A stretch of 64,000 nucleotides of DNA from Mucilaginibacter sp. L294 (GTDB lineage: Bacteria > Bacteroidota > Bacteroidia > Sphingobacteriales > Sphingobacteriaceae). The notes beneath the pieces are model-generated. The model was not told where the DNA came from, did not search any database, and saw only the letters and a program-made list of their open reading frames with translations. The stretch covers positions 1-64,000 of the forward strand of contig NZ_LGEK01000019.1 in assembly GCF_001636615.1 (NCBI RefSeq), in the 5' to 3' direction. A program made the position numbers and the translations under genes. The first letter of the stretch is position 1; each line of letters begins with the position of its first letter. Below are positions 51,816-59,442 of the stretch, piece by piece.

Positions 51816-54074
51816 TTAAGGCATGCGGTCTTTTAATTCATTCACTTTTTCCTTACCCTCGTCTTTCAACCGATTTTTCTCGGCCTTAATTTCCTTTTTG
51901 GTTTTGCCGGCAGTATCCACGTTATCTACCCGTAGTTTATAATCGGCTTTAACTTTTTCTATTTCCTGTTTAAGGCGTGTTTTTATAGCATCGTTGGTTT
52001 CTTCAATTTTCTTTTCCATTTTGGCGGCGGTAGTATCCTTTTTGCCAAACAGGCGCTGAAAAAAGTTGGGATGCTTGGGCTCTTCAAAAACAGGGGCAAT
52101 ACCTACACCAACGCCACCATCATCTTCGGTTTGGTGCATCAGGCTATCGGCAGCGGCGGTATCAATGGGCGCTATGGTTCTGCGCAGGCCTTCACGTAAA
52201 CGTACCTCGTAAAAGCCATAGGCGTTCGTATCGCGCGCGGTAAGGCCCTTGCCGGCCATCAGCCTGCCTATTAGGTTAAAGTAGCCGTGCAGGCCCTGCC
52301 TGAGCGTCCCGTCGGGTTGAAAAGCGTACAAGCCCGCTTTGGGGTTGGGCACAATGCTGGCCAGGTAAATACTCTCGCCAATGGAGAGTTCTGACGGCGA
52401 TTTGCCAAAGTAATACCTGGCGGCTTCGTTAATACCATAGATACCACGGCCCCATTCAATAATATTAAAATAAACCTCGAGCATGCGGTTTTTGCTCATA
52501 ATGTGATTGTTCTCTATCAGCCAGACAATCAGGATCTCTTCTATCTTACGCGATAGGGTTTTGTTCCGGCTTAAAAACGAGTTTTTGATCAGCTGCATGG
52601 ATATGGTGCTGCCCCCGCGTTTAAACTTCTTTTCTTTAATGTTTGTAATGAACGATTTGCGGATAGATTCGTCAACAAAACCACGATTGGTATAAAAGGA
52701 GGGGTCTTCGGCCGTCATCACCGCGTTGCGCACATTTGGCGAGATCTGTTCTAAAGGGGTAAAGTTTGAAGCGCCGGCGCCAATGGTATGCGGCGGCATT
52801 GGCTTCCCTTTCTCGTAAGGCACGTAAACAAAGGTTTTGTTAAGCTTGCCCAGGTCGGCCTTGCCGTATTTTAATATCCTGAAATCTTTATCCTTTTGCA
52901 GGCGCGAATCAAAAACCATGTCATCAATATGCGCGTTGTTCAAGTATAAATTAAGGCTGTAATTTAACTGGCCTGCGGCCTGTAAACCATCTAATGATTC
53001 GAACATACCGGTTGGGAACGAATCGAAAACATCCTGTGCCTTTACCCACCCGGTGTTTAATTTTACCTCGTATATTTTAACGGGGTTAAGCGTATATTTT
53101 AAGTATGGGTGTGCCGTAAGTTTTTTGAGGTGGATAACAGACGAACTATCTAAAGAGATATAATTTGTGCCCACAAATACGTTAGCATCTATTGAACCAT
53201 TGGGGATCACAATATCGCTTACCGAAAGCCCCGGATGGTTTAATAATAGGTTTCGCACGCTCCAGGAGCCGGATACTTTTGTTTCACCATCGCTATGCTT
53301 AACGTTGGTAAGCTTGGTGCTTATGGTATCAAAATTCAGCTTTAGTTTAAATTTCTTCTCGATGATGGGGAGCTCTACCTTTTTTCCATCGGCGTAAAGG
53401 TGTACATCAATGTCTTTGTCTGATGGCAGCATTTTACCATCAATGTGCCATGTTGATGCCCCGTCATCAACCTTTATGGTCGATGCCAGTTTACCATCTT
53501 TAATGATGGCGGTTTGGGCAAGCATCTTTACATGGGCGCTATCGTCAACAAAGCTCACTAAAAAGTTATTCAGCGACAGGTTATCCGGGATCTTGTAAAG
53601 TACCTCGTTGATGAGGTTGTTGGATAGCTCTGAAAGATCGACCTTGTTACCGGTATCGGTGGTGTCCTTTTTCTTTTTAAACAGGAAATCAAAGTTCTTT
53701 ACGCCTTTAATGCTGGTTAGGTTCAGATGCCCGTTCTGCAATATAACATCTGCCAGTTTAATATTGCCAAATATCAACGGGAGGATCTTTACGCTTACGC
53801 TAAAATCTTTTACGGAAAACAGGCTATCGCGCTGAAACGGCACCACGCTGATATCAGTAAAAGCAACGGTACTAAGGCCTGTAAAACGTGCCGACCCTAT
53901 TTTTACATCTAAATTATAATCCCTTTTGGCTTTTGCTTTAGCTTTGTAAATGGCTTTTTGAAGCAATACCTCACGTTTAGAATAGGCAACGTATCCGCCT
54001 ATCAGCATAATAACTACTAATATTAGAACGGTTATACCTGCAATACGGATATATTTGGGGTTGATGCGGCGCAT
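51816..54074 (-). CDS. GT51 peptidoglycan glycosyltransferase with long N-terminal extension, no transpeptidase domain
   Basis: A 752-residue murein polymerase from the start at 54074. One transmembrane helix (about residues 8-29) is followed by a long beta-rich region (about 40-420) reminiscent of AsmA-type envelope proteins, then a GT51 domain (about 435-620) with the catalytic glutamate in TAEDPSFYTNRGF and the RGGSTISMQL and FNIIEWGRGIYGINEAARYYFG signatures. A charged coiled-coil tail closes it; no penicillin-binding domain is present. It polymerises lipid II into glycan strands. ATGs farther upstream add unconserved residues. Confidence 0.88.
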   Translation of the reverse strand: MRRINPKYIRIAGITVLILVVIMLIGGYVAYSKREVLLQKAIYKAKAKAKRDYNLDVKIGSARFTGLSTVAFTDISVVPFQRDSLFSVKDFSVSVKILPLIFGNIKLADVILQNGHLNLTSIKGVKNFDFLFKKKKDTTDTGNKVDLSELSNNLINEVLYKIPDNLSLNNFLVSFVDDSAHVKMLAQTAIIKDGKLASTIKVDDGASTWHIDGKMLPSDKDIDVHLYADGKKVELPIIEKKFKLKLNFDTISTKLTNVKHSDGETKVSGSWSVRNLLLNHPGLSVSDIVIPNGSIDANVFVGTNYISLDSSSVIHLKKLTAHPYLKYTLNPVKIYEVKLNTGWVKAQDVFDSFPTGMFESLDGLQAAGQLNYSLNLYLNNAHIDDMVFDSRLQKDKDFRILKYGKADLGKLNKTFVYVPYEKGKPMPPHTIGAGASNFTPLEQISPNVRNAVMTAEDPSFYTNRGFVDESIRKSFITNIKEKKFKRGGSTISMQLIKNSFLSRNKTLSRKIEEILIVWLIENNHIMSKNRMLEVYFNIIEWGRGIYGINEAARYYFGKSPSELSIGESIYLASIVPNPKAGLYAFQPDGTLRQGLHGYFNLIGRLMAGKGLTARDTNAYGFYEVRLREGLRRTIAPIDTAAADSLMHQTEDDGGVGVGIAPVFEEPKHPNFFQRLFGKKDTTAAKMEKKIEETNDAIKTRLKQEIEKVKADYKLRVDNVDTAGKTKKEIKAEKNRLKDEGKEKVNELKDRMP

Positions 54075-54175
54075 ATAGGAAATTTGCTTCAAAACTAAAC
54101 TAAATATGATGTGGTGCAAACGGTTGCAAGCTGCAAATTGTTTTCTTAACAAACGCATACCGTAACCTGTTTTCG

Positions 54176-54183
54176 TATTTTTG
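54176..54183 (+). promoter_or_regulatory. Putative -7 box of the mrp-nifU unit
   Basis: TATTTTTG is an exact TAnnTTTG match 13 bases before the mrp ATG, so the leader would be short. No -33 TTG is at the right distance. Confidence 0.5.
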
Positions 54184-54196
54184 CGATTAAATAAAT

Positions 54197-55285
54197 ATGG
54201 AATTTACTAAAGAACAAGTTTTACAAGCCCTCGGAAATGTTGAAGAACCCGATCTGAAAAAAGACCTGGTAACGCTGAACATGATCCAGGATATACATAT
54301 TGAAGGCAATAAGCTGAGCTTTTCGGTTGTGCTTACCACACCGGCATGCCCTTTGAAAGCTTTAATTGAAAATGCCTGCCGTAATGCCATCGGGCATTTC
54401 ATCAGCAAAGAGATTGAAGTTACCGTGAATATGACATCGCGGGTTACATCGCAAAGGAACACCGGCGTGCCGGGGGTTAAAAATATTATCGCGGTAGCAT
54501 CTGGTAAGGGTGGAGTTGGTAAATCAACCGTATCTGTAAACCTGGCGCTGGCGCTTTCAAAAACAGGAGCAAAGGTGGGTTTGATAGATGCTGATATTTA
54601 CGGCCCATCTATCCCTATTATGTTCGGCTTGGAGAACCAACGCCCAAAAGCTACACAAGAGAACGGCAAAACACGTATTGAACCGATTGAGAAGTATGGG
54701 ATTAAGCTGTTATCGATAGGGTTCTTTACCGATCCTAATCAACCTGTGCCATGGCGCGGGCCAATGGTGTCAACCGCTGTAAAACAATTGTTTAATGATG
54801 CCGATTGGGGCGAACTGGATTACCTGGTAGTAGACCTGCCACCCGGCACCGGCGATATACACATTACGGTTACGCAGAGTTTCCCGGTTACGGGCGCGGT
54901 AATTGTAACCACGCCGCAAAATGTAGCGCTGGCGGATGCTAAAAAAGGTGTTGGTATGTTTATGATGCCGGCTATCAATGTGCCTATTATGGGGGTTGTG
55001 GAGAATATGGCCTATTTTACCCCCGCAGAATTGCCCGATAACAAATACTATATATTTGGCCAGGGCGGCGGCAAGAAACTTGCGGAAATCTTAGATGTAC
55101 CATTTTTAGGCGAAATACCGTTAATAAAGGGCATAAGCGACTCCGGTGATGCGGGCCGGCCTATTGTAATGGACGATGATGGCGTAATGACCGCAGCATT
55201 TATGGAAATGGCCAGGCGCGTTGCCCAGCAGGTTTCTATTTGTAACGCCCAAAAGGCCGATAACTTAAATGTGGTAAATAATTAA
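54197..55285 (+). CDS. apbC: Mrp/NBP35 family iron-sulfur cluster carrier ATPase
   Basis: A 362-residue cytosolic P-loop ATPase that carries Fe-S clusters to apoproteins. The N-terminal DUF59-like domain (about residues 4-80) has the VEEPDLKKDLVTLNMI motif. The ATPase has the deviant Walker A ASGKGGVGKST (about 100-110), VGLIDADIYGPS and DYLVVDLPPGTGD. The CxxC motif that binds the cluster in NBP35-type proteins is not apparent. The nifU gene follows 27 bases later, consistent with a shared Fe-S maturation function. Confidence 0.93.
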   Translation: MEFTKEQVLQALGNVEEPDLKKDLVTLNMIQDIHIEGNKLSFSVVLTTPACPLKALIENACRNAIGHFISKEIEVTVNMTSRVTSQRNTGVPGVKNIIAVASGKGGVGKSTVSVNLALALSKTGAKVGLIDADIYGPSIPIMFGLENQRPKATQENGKTRIEPIEKYGIKLLSIGFFTDPNQPVPWRGPMVSTAVKQLFNDADWGELDYLVVDLPPGTGDIHITVTQSFPVTGAVIVTTPQNVALADAKKGVGMFMMPAINVPIMGVVENMAYFTPAELPDNKYYIFGQGGGKKLAEILDVPFLGEIPLIKGISDSGDAGRPIVMDDDGVMTAAFMEMARRVAQQVSICNAQKADNLNVVNN

Positions 55286-55312
55286 TAACTTTACTTTATA
55301 ATTTAAATAAAA

Positions 55313-55591
55313 ATGAGTTTAACAGATCAGGTGGAAGCAGCGTTGGATACCATAAGGCCTTATTTAGAGGCGGATGGTGGGAACGTTTCTGTTGAAGAGA
55401 TCACCCCTGAAAAAGTGGTAAAGCTAAAGCTACTTGGTTCTTGCGGGTCGTGCCCGATGAGTATCATGACGCTTAAGGCTGGAATTGAACAAGCCATTTT
55501 AAAGGCCGTGCCGGAAATTACCGGGATTGAGGCAATAAACCTAACCGACATTGACGACCCCAATGCCGTGCTTCCTGAAAATTTGAGATAG
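55313..55591 (+). CDS. NifU-like C-terminal domain protein (Fe-S scaffold)
   Basis: A 92-residue protein made of the NifU C-terminal domain, with the cluster-binding motif GSCGSCPMS (Cys43, Cys46 region, CxxC) and the pattern VEAALDTIRPYLEADGGNVSVEE. It acts as a scaffold or carrier for Fe-S clusters with Mrp. It probably shares a transcript with mrp; a terminator-like hairpin follows. Confidence 0.94.
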   Translation: MSLTDQVEAALDTIRPYLEADGGNVSVEEITPEKVVKLKLLGSCGSCPMSIMTLKAGIEQAILKAVPEITGIEAINLTDIDDPNAVLPENLR

Positions 55592-55606
55592 TGTTAAGAT
55601 GTGTTA

Positions 55607-55645
55607 AATACGCGTATTGATATTTTTCAATAACGTATTTTTACC
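55607..55645 (+). terminator. Terminator-like hairpin after nifU
   Basis: AATACGCGTATTG and CAATAACGTATT form a stem with a small bulge around an 8-base loop, followed by TTTT, 16 bases after the nifU stop. Confidence 0.5.
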
Positions 55646-55696
55646 CGCTTGTTTAAATAAACTAAACATGGCAGGTAATTTGTGTAATAAGGTTAA

Positions 55697-56317
55697 ATGA
55701 AAAGATTAATTGGCATATTATTTTTACTGACATCTTTATCAGCGTTTGCCCAACAAAAAGAGGCCCCGCTGGTACAGTTTACGGGTGTGGTATATAATGC
55801 CGATAGCGCAGCTGTTATAGTGCCTTATGTAAGTGTAACCAACATCAGCCAGCGCAATACCGTTGTTGTAACCAACTTTAAAGGTTACTTTTCATTTGTA
55901 GCGCATGAGCAGGATTCATTACAATTTACGGCTATTGGCTATGCGCCGGTAACGGTTGTTATACCCGCCAATGTTAAAAGCCATAGCTATACTGTACGCG
56001 TTTTAATAAAACCGCAGATAACCAATTTGCCGATGGTTAGGGTATTCCCCTGGGCTACAACAGACGAGTTCAGGAAAGATTTTGTGAACGCAAAAATAGC
56101 CGACGACGATCTGGAAATTGCCCGGAAAAACATTAGCCGGTCATCAATAACAGCCATGACCAATACCTTGCCGCGTGATGGCCAGGAGATACAATCGGCC
56201 AATGCACAGTCGTTTCATAATGATATTGTTAACTCGCATTCGCGTACCAATCCATTACTCAACCCGCTTGCCTGGGGCAGCTTAATTAAATCAATAACCG
56301 ACGGGGAAAGTAAGTAG
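55697..56317 (+). CDS. Secreted carboxypeptidase-regulatory-like domain protein
   Basis: A 206-residue exported protein. MKRLIGILFLLTSLSAFAQQ is a signal peptide. Residues about 27-107 form a CarboxypepD_reg-like beta domain (QFTGVVYNADSAAVIVPYVSVTN, ...FKGYFSFVAHEQDSLQFTAIGYAP) of the type found at the N-terminus of SusC/TonB receptors, here as a separate protein. The C-terminal half (about 110-206) is unrecognised. The function is unknown; a role at the outer membrane surface is plausible. Confidence 0.8.
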   Translation: MKRLIGILFLLTSLSAFAQQKEAPLVQFTGVVYNADSAAVIVPYVSVTNISQRNTVVVTNFKGYFSFVAHEQDSLQFTAIGYAPVTVVIPANVKSHSYTVRVLIKPQITNLPMVRVFPWATTDEFRKDFVNAKIADDDLEIARKNISRSSITAMTNTLPRDGQEIQSANAQSFHNDIVNSHSRTNPLLNPLAWGSLIKSITDGESK

Positions 56318-56330
56318 AAGAGAATTAGGA

Positions 56331-56433
56331 AGTCAAGATACAAGACAACCCAAAAACATAAAAAGAAAAAGGCTTCGATAATTCGAAGCCTTTTTCTTTG
56401 CGTTATATATTTTTCTAGTCTTGATTCTTGACT
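56331..56433. repeat. Nested inverted repeat with SUCCESSIVE arms around a terminator
   Basis: Outer arms AGTCAAGATACAAGAC (56331-56346) and GTCTTGATTCTTGACT (56418-56433) are inverse complements except for two central bases. They enclose a hairpin with 17-bp arms (56362-56399). I recall TCAAGA-rich repeats of this kind from other Sphingobacteriaceae genomes, but cannot verify it here. Confidence 0.65.
56362..56399. terminator. Bidirectional terminator
   Basis: AAAGAAAAAGGCTTCGA/TCGAAGCCTTTTTCTTT, a perfect 17-bp stem with a TAAT loop, between convergent genes. Confidence 0.92.
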
Positions 56434-56438
56434 CTCTT

Positions 56439-57011
56439 TTATCTTCCCTTCTTCGCAGCCGGGAATTTCATGCGGTAATCTACATCAACGGCCCCTTTTG
56501 AAATATCGTTCAGTTTTTTCTCTATCAAGCGTTTGCGCAGCGGGCTTAGCTTATCTGTAAATAATTTACCTTCAATATGGTCATACTCGTGCTGTATAAC
56601 ACGGGCAGCCATGCCGCGGTAGGTTTCTTCATGATGTTTCCAGTCTTCGTCATAATAAGATATGCGGATAACCGGCTTGCGGCTTACGTCCTCGCGAATA
56701 TCCGGGATACTCAGGCAGCCTTCGTTAAAGGCCCACTCTTCGCCGGTTTCTTCTAATATAGTAGCGTTTATAAATGCTTTTTTGAAATCTTTTAGCTCCG
56801 GCTCTTCATCGTCAAATGGGGTAACGTCAATTACAAATAACCGCATAGACATGCCCACCTGTGGGGCTGCCAGGCCAACGCCCCTGGCGCCGTACATGGT
56901 ATCGAACATGTTGCCTATCAGTTCTTTTATATGCGGGTACTCATCTGGCTCAATAGAAGTGGCTTTTTTCCTTAAAACCGGGTCGCCGTATGCTACTATA
57001 GGATATTTCAT
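56439..57011 (-). CDS. def: Peptide deformylase
   Basis: A 190-residue metalloenzyme removing the formyl group from nascent proteins. All three signature motifs are present: GVGLAAPQVG (motif 1), EGCLSIP (motif 2) and QHEYDHIEG (motif 3, metal-binding histidines). The start at 57011 (MKYPIVAYGDPVLRKKA) gives the family N-terminus; a frame to 57047 would run into the M16 peptidase gene. The gene lies 22 bases downstream of the M16 stop on the same strand, so the two may be co-transcribed. A shared strong terminator lies beyond its 3' end. Confidence 0.95.
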   Translation of the reverse strand: MKYPIVAYGDPVLRKKATSIEPDEYPHIKELIGNMFDTMYGARGVGLAAPQVGMSMRLFVIDVTPFDDEEPELKDFKKAFINATILEETGEEWAFNEGCLSIPDIREDVSRKPVIRISYYDEDWKHHEETYRGMAARVIQHEYDHIEGKLFTDKLSPLRKRLIEKKLNDISKGAVDVDYRMKFPAAKKGR

Positions 57012-57033
57012 AGGTGCAAAGTTAAAAGTTTTA

Positions 57034-58263
57034 TTACTTAGGCTCAAATAATAAGGTTATCATACGGTCATTATCAAATATTTCGTTGCTGATTTCCAGC
57101 AGGTCTTCGGCAGTAACCGCATTTATTTTAGCGAAGATGTCCTCCAGCGAGTCGATCCGGTTAAAATCGAGCAGGCTTTTTGCCATGGATATGATCAGGC
57201 TCATGCGGCTCTCTTCGGCTAAAGCTATCTGGCCAATAAACTTTTCTTTGGCTTGTTTAAGCTGTATTGTTCCCAGCTTATTATCGCGCAGTTTTTTTAA
57301 TTCTTTATGTACCAGTTTCAGTGCTTTTTCGGCCTTCCCGGCATCGGTACCAAAATAAATAGAGAAAATGCCTGTATCGGTTAATGAGGTGTAGTTAGAT
57401 TCGATGGTGTAAGCGATACCGTGTTTCTCGCGGATCTCCAGGTTTAAGCGGTTGCTCATGCCCATACCCCCTAAAACATTATTCAGCAACAACAACCCGT
57501 ACTTGTTTTGATGTGCCGAGGGGTACGCCCTGCCACCCAAAATGCAATGCGTTTGTGAGATGGGTTTTTGCAAGGTATAAATGCCATGGCTTATCGCTTC
57601 GGGGGCTATCCTGTTTTTTTGACTGGTGTTTTCGGGCACACTGCCAAAATACTTTTCGCACAGTTTAACCAGTTTCTTAAAATCATAATCGCCATAAACA
57701 GCGAAGATCATTTGGTGGGTGTTGTTGTTTGCCGTGGTGAATTGTTTAATATCGGCACCATTTAATATGCCAACGCTTTCTGGCGTGCCTAAAATATTGT
57801 TACCTATAGGGTGGCCTTTAAAAAGGTATTCTTCAAAATCATCCTGTATGGCTTCTTCGGGCTGGTCAAGGTAGGAGGAGATCTCGTCCAGTATCACGCC
57901 GCGCTCTTTCTCCATTTCATCTTCTGGGAAGGTAGAGTGGAACAGGATATCCTCAAACAAGTCCACAGCGCGCTCCAAATGTTGTTTTAACAACGAGGCA
58001 TGGATACAGGTATATTCTTTGGTGGTATACGCGTTCAGATCAGCCCCTACCAGCTCAAGGTGGTTTAGTATCTGCGGAGTGTTACGTCTTTCAGTTTCTT
58101 TAAAAAGCAAATGCTCAATAAAGTGGGCCAGGCCTTCTTTCTGTGGCAATTCATCGCGCGACCCGGCGTTTAGTACAAAACAGCAGTGCGTAATAGGCGA
58201 GGGCGAATGTTTAAATAATATGCGGATGCCATTTGGCAACGCGTGAACCTGGTGATCTGTCAT
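57034..58263 (-). CDS. M16 family zinc metallopeptidase
   Basis: A 409-residue peptidase of the insulinase/processing-peptidase family with the inverted zinc motif HFIEH (residues 47-51) and the downstream glutamate in EKERGVILDEISSY. It has one active and one inactive half within 409 residues, like the short M16 members related to YmxG. The likely promoter is the exact -7 box TATCTTTG at 58272-58279 on the minus strand. The substrate is unknown. It probably shares a transcript with def. Confidence 0.92.
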   Translation of the reverse strand: MTDHQVHALPNGIRILFKHSPSPITHCCFVLNAGSRDELPQKEGLAHFIEHLLFKETERRNTPQILNHLELVGADLNAYTTKEYTCIHASLLKQHLERAVDLFEDILFHSTFPEDEMEKERGVILDEISSYLDQPEEAIQDDFEEYLFKGHPIGNNILGTPESVGILNGADIKQFTTANNNTHQMIFAVYGDYDFKKLVKLCEKYFGSVPENTSQKNRIAPEAISHGIYTLQKPISQTHCILGGRAYPSAHQNKYGLLLLNNVLGGMGMSNRLNLEIREKHGIAYTIESNYTSLTDTGIFSIYFGTDAGKAEKALKLVHKELKKLRDNKLGTIQLKQAKEKFIGQIALAEESRMSLIISMAKSLLDFNRIDSLEDIFAKINAVTAEDLLEISNEIFDNDRMITLLFEPK

Positions 58264-58271
58264 AAAAGGTT

Positions 58272-58279
58272 CAAAGATA
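58272..58279 (-). promoter_or_regulatory. Putative -7 box of the M16 gene
   Basis: Minus strand TATCTTTG matches TAnnTTTG exactly, eight bases before the ATG. With that spacing the leader would be only a few bases long. Confidence 0.5.
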
Positions 58280-58323
58280 GCGTTTAAACCTCCAAATTGT
58301 TTGCTATTGCTTATGTTTACCGT

Positions 58324-58863
58324 ATGAAATTACAAATTGCCGACCTTGAATTTGAGCCCTTGTTCCCGCACGAGGTTATACAACAACGAATCGCTGAGCT
58401 GGCGCAGCAAATAAATGACGATTTTGAAGGCCGACAGCCCATATTTGTTGGCATACTGAACGGGAGTTTCATGTTCGCTTCAGACCTACTGAAAGAGATT
58501 GTTGTGCCCTGCGAAGTAAGCTTTACCAAACTGGCATCATATTTCGGCGGCCTGTCAAGCACCCGTACCATCCGTGACGATTTTGACCTGCATGTAAATA
58601 TTGAGGGTAAAGATGTTATCCTGCTGGAGGATATCATTGATAGCGGCAATACCATTAAATACCTGATAGAAAAATTAACGGTGCGCAACCCGGCATCCAT
58701 CACGGTTTGTACCCTGCTTTTTAAACCCGATTCTGTAGAGCATAGCATCGAAGAACTGAAATACGTAGCCTTCCAGATCCCAAATAAGTTTGTGGTGGGT
58801 TATGGGTTAGATTACCGGGAATTAGGCAGGAATTTGAGAGGGATTTATCAGAAGGTAGGGTAG
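58324..58863 (+). CDS. hpt: Hypoxanthine phosphoribosyltransferase
   Basis: A 179-residue purine salvage enzyme converting hypoxanthine (and often guanine) with PRPP to the nucleotide. The PRPP-binding loop is VILLEDIIDSGNT (about residues 98-110) and the flexible-loop region is in KLASYFGGLSSTRTIRDD. The start at 58324 (MKLQIADLEFEPLFPHEVIQ) is normal in length; nine extra residues from 58297 are not family-like. The gene at 58864 begins immediately after the stop. Confidence 0.93.
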   Translation: MKLQIADLEFEPLFPHEVIQQRIAELAQQINDDFEGRQPIFVGILNGSFMFASDLLKEIVVPCEVSFTKLASYFGGLSSTRTIRDDFDLHVNIEGKDVILLEDIIDSGNTIKYLIEKLTVRNPASITVCTLLFKPDSVEHSIEELKYVAFQIPNKFVVGYGLDYRELGRNLRGIYQKVG

Positions 58864-59442
58864 ATGTACAATAAACTATTTCTGTTTGTATTGCTGTTGC
58901 CATTTTTTGCTATGGCACAAAAACCGGCCATTAATTACGGCAAAGTAGATAGTATTGATCATTCCTTTGTATATAAAACGCTTCATAATAAATATGATGA
59001 GATTATCGCTTATACGACAGAAGGTTATTGGCAATCTGACAAAATAAATTATTTATTACTTGCCTCAAAAAACGGAGAGTATTTTAAAGGGGTTCTGTAT
59101 CTAAAGCGAACCAAGGGCAATAAATGGTCAGAACCTGTAGTAAAGCTTAAAAAGGCAAAAAAAGGAAAAGCAATAATTGAGCAATTGAATACATCGGGCT
59201 TATGGAGGCTAAGCCCGGATTCATTAAATGATCAAAACAAGAAGAATTCGGACGGCTCCATTGAAACCCTCACGCTGCACGACGGCACTAATTTTAGGTT
59301 TGAGTTAATCTCGGCCGATAAATTTTTAGCGATCGAAACATATCAGCCGGAATATTTTCTTGAAGAAATGCCGTATAGTACACAGCGACGTGTTTTTATT
59401 AAAATAAGAGATAGATTTTTGAAAGACTACAAGGCCCTTTAA
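58864..59442 (+). CDS. Hypothetical secreted protein
   Basis: A 192-residue protein starting MYNKLFLFVLLLPFFAMAQK, a signal peptide with cleavage near Ala18. The mature part has no recognised domain and looks alpha/beta (EIIAYTTEGYWQSDKINYLL, HDGTNFRFELISADKFLAIE). It starts directly after the hpt stop, so it shares the hpt transcript; no functional link to purine salvage is suggested. It ends one base before the convergent mfd gene. Confidence 0.7.
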   Translation: MYNKLFLFVLLLPFFAMAQKPAINYGKVDSIDHSFVYKTLHNKYDEIIAYTTEGYWQSDKINYLLLASKNGEYFKGVLYLKRTKGNKWSEPVVKLKKAKKGKAIIEQLNTSGLWRLSPDSLNDQNKKNSDGSIETLTLHDGTNFRFELISADKFLAIETYQPEYFLEEMPYSTQRRVFIKIRDRFLKDYKAL

